Positions 1 to 9,000 of a stretch of 25,432 nt of DNA are shown one piece after another. The notes under the pieces are model-generated. The model was given only the letters and a program-made list of their open reading frames with translations. It was not told the origin of the DNA and did no database searches. The stretch covers positions 1 to 25,432 of the forward strand of contig DATAXI010000048.1 in the NCBI GenBank assembly GCA_036266845.1, read 5' to 3'. Made by a program: the position numbers and the translations under genes. The DNA is from DATAXI01 sp036266845 (GTDB lineage: Bacteria; Verrucomicrobiota; Verrucomicrobiia; Chthoniobacterales; Chthoniobacteraceae). The number at the start of each line of letters is the position of its first letter. Within the stretch, counting starts at the first letter, position 1.

Positions 1-3000
1 CTCGGCAACGACAAGGATTTCCTCACCACGCGCGCCGCGTACAAGCTGAACCTGCGCGGGCCGGTGATGACGGTGCAGACGGCGTGCTCGACCTCGCTCG
101 TGGCCGTGGCGCAGGCATGCCAGAGCCTCCAGAATTACCAATGCGACGCGGCGCTGGCGGGTGCGATTTCGATCACTTTCCCACAAATCCGGGGCTACCG
201 TTACCAGGAGGGGGCGATGGGTTCCGCGGATGGGCACTGCCGCACTTTTGACGCGGAGGCGAAGGGGACGGTCTTCGGCGACGGCTGCGGAATTGTGGTG
301 TTGAAGCGGCTCGCGGATGCCGTGGCGGAGGGTGATTGCATCCGGGCGGTCATCAAGGGGGTGGCGATCAATAACGACGGCTCAGGCAAGGTCAGTTACA
401 CCGCGCCGAGCGTCGAGGGCCAGGCGGAAGTCATTGCCACGGCGCAGGCCCTGGCCGGCGTGGAGCCGGAGAGCATCAGCTACATCGAGGCGCACGGCAC
501 GGCGACGCCGCTCGGCGATCCCATCGAGATCGCCGCGCTGACACAAGCCTTCCGCGCCGGGACGGATAAGAAACAGTTTTGTGCAATCGGCTCCGCAAAG
601 ACGAATTTCGGTCATCTGGATGTGGCCTCCGGAGTCACCGGCCTCATCAAGACAACGCTGGCGCTGGAAAATGGCATCCTGCCGCCATCGCTCCATTTCA
701 CGCGTCCGAACCCGCAAATCGATTTCGAGAACAGCCCGTTCTTCGTGAACACGGAGGCCTGCCCCTGGCAGCGCAACGGCACGCCGCGCCGCGCCGGCGT
801 CAGTTCGTTCGGAGTCGGCGGCACGAATGCGCACGTGGTGCTGGAGGAAGCGCCGGAATTGCCTGTGCGAGCCGCCGTGAACGGCCCGCAAATTCTGGTT
901 CTCTCGACGAAAACGCGCGCGGCGCTGGATGTGGCCGCGGAACGGCTCGCGGAGTGGCTGGAGACACACCCCGGCGTGCGGCTGGGCGATATTGCCTTCT
1001 CGCTGCAAACGGGCCGGCGGGAGTTTGATTACCGGCGATTCGTGATTTGCGAGTCGGTCGCGGAAGCGGCGCGGCTGCTGCGCACACCGGACCCGGCAAA
1101 GGTTTTCACGCGCGGCGGACGCCTGCCGGCGGAGGAGACGCCGTTGCTGGCGGCTGGGCGCAAATGGCTGATGGGCCAGCCCGTCGATTGGCCGGCGCTC
1201 CACACCGGCACGGAGCCGCGCCGCGTACCGCTGCCTTGTTATCCCTTCGAGCGGCAGCGTTATTGGATCGAAGCGCCGGGCCGGAAACTGACCGCCGCCG
1301 CGGAAAGCGGAGCCACCCCGGCAGCCGAAGAAATCTCCGGCGTGGATCGCATCCTTGCGGAGGTGAAGAACGTTTTCAGTGAATTGAGCGGCGAGAACCT
1401 GGACGCGGCGGATATCGCGACCAGTTTCTTTGATCTCGGCCTCGATTCGCTTTTCCTCACGCAGGCTGCGCAGGCGCTTCGCAAAAAGTTTTCCATCAAG
1501 GTCACGTTCCGCCAGTTGCTGGACGATCTTTCCACGCTCGGCACCCTGGTTTCCTACATCGAGGGGCAGCATCCCACGCTCCACGCCGCAGCGCCCGCGC
1601 CGGCGGCGCCGCCGGTTTCCACGCCGGCCCCGCAGCAGAAGGGCGAGCCGAAACGCTTCGGGCCGTTCAAGCCAATCGACCGCTCCGCGCCCACCGGCTT
1701 TACGCCGCGGCAACAGGCTCACCTCGACGCACTGATGGCGCGATACACGGCCCGCACTCCCAAGTCGAAAGCCTTTACGCAAGAGCACCGCGAGCATTTT
1801 GCCGATCCGCGCGCGGTTGCGGGTTTCCGTCCATTCTGGAAGGAGATGGTTTATCCCATCGTCGCGCAGCGCTCCAGCGGCGCGCGCATCTGGGACATCG
1901 ATGGCAACGAGTACCTCGACGTCACGATGGGATTCGGCACGAATCTCTTCGGCCATTCGCCGGATTTCATTACGGAAGCGGTGCGCAAGCAGCTTGACCT
2001 CGGCGTTGAAGTCGGCCCCAGCTCCGCTCTCGCGGCCGAGGCGGCGGAGTTGTTCTGCCAGATCACCGGCAACGAGCGTGTCACTTTTTGCAGCACTGGC
2101 TCGGAGGCGATTCTCGGCGCGCTTCGCCTGGCGCGCACGGTGACGGGCCGCACCAAAATCGCGACGACTTCCGAGGCGTACCACGGCATTTGCGATGAAG
2201 TGCTGGTGCGCGCGGCCGGCGGCAAGCCGCAGCCGATTGCACCCGGCATCCCCGCCCATATGGTGAGCGAGGTGCTGGTGCTGGACTGGGGTAACCCTGC
2301 TTCGCTCGATACGCTGCGCGCCCATGCGCATGAGCTTGCGGCGGTGATCGTGGAATCGGTCCAGAGCCGGCGTCCGGAGATTCAGCCGGTTGATTTTATT
2401 CGCGAGATTCGCCGCATCACGCAGGAGAGCGGCACGGCGTTGATTTTGGATGAAGTGATCACCGGTTTCCGCGCGCATCCGGGCGGCGTTCAGGCGTTGT
2501 GGAATATCCGCGCGGACATGGCGACCTACGGAAAGGTTATCGGCGGCGGCATGCCGATCGGGGCCATTGGCGGGCGGGCGGAGTACATGAACGCGCTGGA
2601 CGGCGGACCGTGGAAATTCGGCGATGCATCGTTCCCGGAAGCGGGCGTCACGTTTTTTGCCGGCACTTATGTGCGGCATCCGCTGGCGATGGCGGCGGCA
2701 AAGGCGGTGCTGGAGCACATTCGCGACGCGGGCCCGGAATTGCAGCGGACTCTTGCGGAGCGCACGGAGCGCTTCACGAGCGAGCTGAATGCCATGTTTC
2801 AGACGGAAGGGGCGGACGTGCGCGCGACGCACTTCACGTCGATGATGTACTTCAAATTCGGCGAGGCGTTTCGTTACCCCGGATTGCTTTTCTTTCATCT
2901 GCGCGAAAAGGGGCTGCACATTTGGGATGGGAGGCCGTGGTTCCTTTCCACGGCGCATACGGAGGAGGATGTGCAATTCATCCTGCGCGTCTTCCGGGAA

Positions 3001-6000
3001 ACGATCCTTGAACTGAAGCAGGGCGGATTTATCGGAGAGACGGAAGCGCTTGCGCAGAAGGACGCGGCGATCCCGGTGGAAGCGAAGGCGGTGGCGGCTC
3101 CGGTTGCCGCGCCGGCGCAGGTGGCGGAGCCCGAGTTGGAAATACTGCCGGCTGCGAAACCGCCGCTCTTTTCGGTCTATTTTTTCGGGAGCTATCCGGC
3201 GGAGTATTCCCCGGCCAAATACCGGCTCATCATGGAGGGGACAAAGCTCGCGGACGCGCGCGGATTCCACGCGGTGTGGCTGCCGGAACGGCATTTCCAC
3301 GCGGTCGGCGGATTTTCGCCAAATCCCTCGCTGATCGCCGCGGCGCTTGCGCGGGAAACGAGCCGGATCCGCCTCCACGGCGGCAGCGTGGTGGTGCCGT
3401 TGCATCATCCCGTGCGCATCGCGGAGGAGTGGTCGATGGTGGACAATCTCTCCAACGGGCGCGCCGGCATTTCATTCGCCTCGGGCTGGCATCCCAATGA
3501 TTTCATCTTCGTGCCCGGAAACTTCGAGAAGCGGCGCGAGCTTTATTACGAGGGCATCGAGATCGTTCGCAGGTTGTGGCGCGGGGAATCGGCAAATTTC
3601 CAGACCGGCGGCACCGCACGCCTGGACGTGCGAATCCTGCCGAGACCGAAGCAGGCGGAACTGCCGACGTGGCTCACCTGCATCCATCGCGATGCGTTCA
3701 TCAAGGCGGGCGAGCTGGGCGCGAATGTCCTTTGCCACACGGTCAACCAGTCGCTCGATGAGATTGCGGGGAAAGTCGCGGCGTATCGCGAGGCGCGGCG
3801 GCGCGCGGGCTACGATGCCGGCCACGTCACGCTGCTGGTCCACACATTCCTGATGGAGAACGCGGCGGAAGCGGTCGAAAAAGCGCGGCGGCCATTTTAC
3901 AATTATCTCTCCGACTTCCTGGACAACGGAAAGAAGAAGGCGGAGAGCCACGGAAAGCATTACGAAATCGCCCAGGAGGAAATGGACGAAATCCTCGCCC
4001 GCTCCTACCAGGATTACGTTGAGAACAAAGCGCTCATCGGCTCCGTTGAGAGCTGCGCGGGCGTCATCGACAGACTCTCCGCGATCGGGGTGGATGAACT
4101 GGGCTGCTTCATCGATTTCGGCGTGGATACCGACGCCGCCCTGGAAAGCCTGGAATTGGCAGCCACGCTCAAGCTACGCACCGAGGCGCGCCTCTCCGGC
4201 CCCGCGGTGCTGCCGCTGCCCAGCGCGGAGCGTGGCCTCTGGACCCTCATCAATACAGGGGAAAACGCCGCCCGCGTTTACAATGAGTCGATCACGCTCG
4301 GCCTGCGCGGCCCGGCGAATATCGACGCGTTGCGGAAATCGCTTCAATATCTCGTGGATCGCCATGAGGGCCTCCGCGCGGTGGTCACACCCGATGGCGA
4401 TTCGCAGGAAATCCTGAAGGATTGCCCCGTTGACCTGGAAGTGCGCGATTTTTCCGTGAGCCGCAACGGCTCGCGCGACGCCGGGGTGCGCGAGTTTTTC
4501 TCCGGGCGCGAAGCCGCGCTCTTCGATTTCGCGAAGCCGCCGCTCCTCCGCGCATCGGTGGCGAAGCTTTCTGACGATGAGCATCTGCTCCTGCTCACAT
4601 TCCATCACCTCACCGGCAACGGCCCCTCGTACACGATGCTGCTCGATGAACTGGCCGCGGCCTATGACGCAATCAGCCAGGGCCAGGCTCCCCGGCTCGG
4701 GAAGGCGCTGCAACTCCGCGACTTTGTCCGGTGGCGCGCCGCGCAGGAAGCCAGCCAGGAGGAATCGGAGCAATTCTGGCTCAGGCAATTCGAGGGGCCG
4801 GTACCGGTGCTCGATCTGCCCGCGGATCATCCGCGGCCCGCGATGCAGACATTCCGCGGCGGACGCGAAATCCTGACGCTGGACGCGCAATTGGTGAAAT
4901 CGCTCAAGGTCGCGGCCGCCAGCCAGCGATGCTCCCTCTTCATGCTGCTCTTCACGGCGTACGGCGTTTTGCTGCACCGGCTCTCCGATCAGGAGGAAGT
5001 GGTGATCGGCGTCGCCGGAGACGCGGATATCCGCACGGAGGAAGGCGGCCAATCGCTTTTCGCGAACACGACGCACATGATGCCGCTGCGCTGCCGCATC
5101 GCCCCCGGCGGCTCGTTTGCGGAGCAGATTCACGCAAGCAAATCGCTCATCCTCGATGCTTCCGAGCACCAGCAATATTTCTTCGGCAACCTCGTCAACC
5201 GGCTGCACATTCCCCGCGACCTGAGCCGCTCGCCGCTCTTCTCGGTGACGTTCAATCTGGAAACGGGCGAGTTCCGCAAACGCGCGGGCGGCGTGGATTT
5301 CCAGTGGATGACCGATCCCCTTCCCTACCGCAGCCCGGCAGGCACGGCGATGTTCGATCTCTACATGAACGTCGCGGAGCGCAACGGCGGATTGCTGTGC
5401 GAGCTGGATTTCTCGGAAATCTTCGAATCCACGACCGCGCGGCGATGGCTGGGGCATTTCCGGACGCTTCTGGAGCAGATCGCGGAAAATCCGGCGAGGC
5501 CGATATCCTCCCTCTCGCTCCTGAGCGCGCCGGAAGAAACGCGTCTGGCGAAAGAGTGGAACGCAACCGAACGCGCCTATCCCGCGGACGCGATGTTGCA
5601 TCGCCTGGTGGAACAGCAGGCGGCGCGCACGCCCGATGCGGCGGCGGTTGCGTTTGGCGCTGAAGTATTGAGCTACGGCGAGATGAACGCGCGTGCGAAC
5701 CGCATGGCAAATTACCTGCGCTCGCTGGGCGTGCGCCGCGATATGCCGGTGGCCGTTTGCCTGGATCGCTCGCTGGATCTTCCCGTCGCGCTGCTGGCGG
5801 TATTGAAGGCGGGCGGCGCGTATGTGCCCGTGGACCCGAATTACCCGGTGGAGCGCGTGCAATTCATGCTGCGCGATTGCGGCGCGGCGATTGCCATCGC
5901 GACGAAACCGGTAGCCGGCGCCGCGATCAAATTCGTGACGCCCGCGGAGGCGGCTTCATTCCAGGGAGCCATTCCGGAACCCGCCCTGCCCGGCAGCCCG

Positions 6001-9000
6001 GAGGACCTGGCATACATTCTCTACACCTCCGGAAGCACGGGCGTGCCAAAGGGCGCGATGATCCCGCATCGCGCCATTTGCAACCACATGTTCTGGATGC
6101 AGGAGGAGTTCCCGCTGAGTGCCGGGGACCGCGTCCTGCAAAAGACACCGGTCCCTTTTGACGCGTCGGTTTGGGAATTCTGGGCGCCGCTCATCGCGGG
6201 GGCGCGGCTGGTGATGGCGCCGCCCGGCGCGCACCGCGACAGCCGGGAGATGACGACGCTGGTGACGCGCGAGGGAATTACGATCCTCCAATTGGTGCCC
6301 TCCATGGCCGCGCTGGTGGCCGACGAGCCGGCGCTGGCGGCATGCACGACTCTGCGCCGTCTCTACTGCGGCGGAGAGCCGCTGCGCGCGGACCTGTGCG
6401 AGGAGCTTTTCGCCCGGTTGCCGGAGTGCGAGCTGGTGAATCTTTATGGACCCACGGAATGCGCCATCGATACCGTGTTCCATCGCTGTAAAAAAGGAGC
6501 GCGCACGGTGCCGATCGGCCGTCCCGTCGCGAATACGCGGCTGTACGTCCTGGACATCGACGGCGCGCAAGTGCCGCAGGGTGCCCGGGGGGAATTGCAC
6601 ATTGCCGGCGCGCAGGTGGGCCGGGGTTATTGGAACAAGCCCTCGCTGACGGCGCGCAAATTCATCCAATTGCATGGCGAACGCCTCTACAAGACAGGCG
6701 ATATGGTGCGCTGGAGTGACGAGGGGCGGCTTGAATACCTCGGCCGCAGCGATGACCAGATCAAGATTCGCGGCCAGCGCATCGAGCCCGCGGAAATCGA
6801 AGCCGTGCTCAAGCGCCAGCCGGGCGTGCGCGATTGCGCGGTGATCGCCCGCGAAGACGACGGCGCAAAACGGCTCGTGGCCTATGTGACCGCGGACCGC
6901 GCCGACCAGGTGGAGCTGTGGCCTTCCTCTCCCAGCGCCGGCGGCCAGCAATTCTTTGACGAGGCCCTTTACCGCGCGATGACAAACGACCGCATCCGCA
7001 ACGAGCGTTTCCGCGAAGCGTTCGACCGCTCGGTGCGCGACAAGGTGGTTGTGGATATCGGTTGCGGCAAGGATGCGATCCTTTCCCGCCTCTGCGTGGA
7101 AGCGGGGGCGCGCCACGTGTACGCCATCGAGCTGCTGCCGGCTGCCGCCGCGCAGGCCCGCGCGCTGGTGCAAAAGCTGCGCCTCACGGAGCGCATCACC
7201 GTGCTGCAAGGCGATGTGCGCACCCTGCAATTGCCGGAGCTGGCGGACGTTTGCGTTTCCGAAAACATCGGCCACGTGGGCGGCGCGGAAGGCTGGGACC
7301 TTATCCTCCAAAAGGCCGCGCACCTGCTGAAGCCGGATGCGCCAATGATTCCCTCGCGCTGCGAAACGATGGCTGCCGCGGTTTCGCTGCCCGAGGATTT
7401 CATGCGGAACCCGAAGTTCTCCGAGCTGGCCGCTTACTATGCCAATAATCTCTTCACGCAGGCGGGTTACCAGTTTGACCTGCGCCTTTCGATCACCGGG
7501 ACGGACCGGCGCAATCTCCGCTCCACGATTGGCGTTTTCGAGGAAATCGATTTCGCCGCGCCGCGCCCGTGGTATTCCAGCCCGCTGCACCTGACGGTGG
7601 AAAAAACCTCGCGCATCCATGGTTTCCTGCTTTGGGTGCGGATCGAGATGGCGCCCGGCATCGTGCTGGACACGATTGATAACCAGGCCTCGTGGCTGCC
7701 GGTCTTCCTGCCGGTCTTCCCGGCGGGGCTTGCGGTGGAAGCGGGCGACGTGATCGATGCGGAGGTTACCGGCGCCCTTGCGGAAAACGGGCTCAACCGC
7801 GATTACGCGATCCATGGCGCCGTACTGCGCAATGGCGTCGCGGTGCACACGTTCGACTTTACCTCCTGGCATTACAAACGCGTCTTCAAGGCAACGCCGT
7901 TCTACGAGAAGCTGTTTGCCTTTGGCGATCTGCCTGTGGCCTCCGCCTCGCGCACGCTTGCGCCCCCGGCGCTGACGCAGGCGCTCGCGACCGCGCTGCC
8001 GCCGGCCATGGTGCCCTCGGCAATCGTGATTCTGCCGGAACTGCCGCTGCTGCCGAATGGAAAGCTGGACCGCAAGGCCCTGCCCGCGCCCGGCTCCCGC
8101 GCCGATGGGGAAGATTTCGCCGCGCCCGGCACGGAACTGGAAAAACGCGTCGCGGAAACCTGGCAGCGCGTGCTGAATCTGGAGCGCGTAGGCCTTCGCG
8201 ACAATTTCTTCGAGATCGGCGGCGACTCGCTGATGGGCCTGCGCGTCGTGAATCGACTCCGCGAGATGCTCAGCGAGCATGTCTCGCTGGTCGTCATCTT
8301 CGAGGCTCCCACGGTCGAACGCCTATGCCAGGTGCTGGAGCGCAATTACGGAGAGGCCGTCCACCGCTGGCTGGGTGTGGAAAACGGCGCCGCCGCAACG
8401 GAAAACGCCGCGCGGCTGGGCGAGGCGGACATCGCAAAACTGAACACCCTCATCACGCCGATGCCCAGGTACTCCGGCGGCGGCGCGAAGAATCCGCCGG
8501 CAATTTTCATCCTCAGCCCAATGCGCTCCGGCTCCACGCTGCTGCGCATCATGCTGGCCGGCAATCCGCGCCTCTTTGCCCCGCCGGAGACGATGCTTCT
8601 CTGCTTTGAAAACCTGGCCGAACGCAAGCAGGCCTATACCGGCTACGACCAATATATTTACGAAGGCGTGATCCGCGCGGTGATGGAAATTCGCAAATGC
8701 GACACCGCGGAGGCGGAGGAAATCGTGGCGGACTTTGAGCGGCAGGGAATGCCGATGAAGCAGTTCTACGCCACGCTGCAGGAGTGGGTGGCCCCGCGCC
8801 TGCTGGTGGACAAAACGCCCGATTACGCGATGGACATCGAGGTGCTGCGGCGCGCGGAGGATATCTTCGAGGACCCGCTCTACATCCACCTGGTGCGGCA
8901 TCCGCTGGGCATGATCCGATCCTATGAGAAAGGGCGCTTCATCCTGGAATCGCTCTTTCGCGGGAAACACACTTTCAACGCGCGGCAGATGGCGGAGCTG

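Noticed and set aside
856..1338. A degenerate acyltransferase domain
   Set aside because: No GHSxG motif or recognisable remnant is present; the two flanking linkers almost meet.
382..3408. A 1008-codon open frame on the minus strand opposite the megasynthase
   Set aside because: It is Arg/His-rich with no domain signature and lies antisense to intact KS, ACP, aminotransferase and monooxygenase motifs. Long antisense frames are expected in GC-rich coding DNA.
5956..8280. A 774-codon minus-strand frame opposite the adenylation and methyltransferase domains
   Set aside because: Same reason: composition is that of a reverse-complement shadow, and the plus-strand core motifs are continuous.
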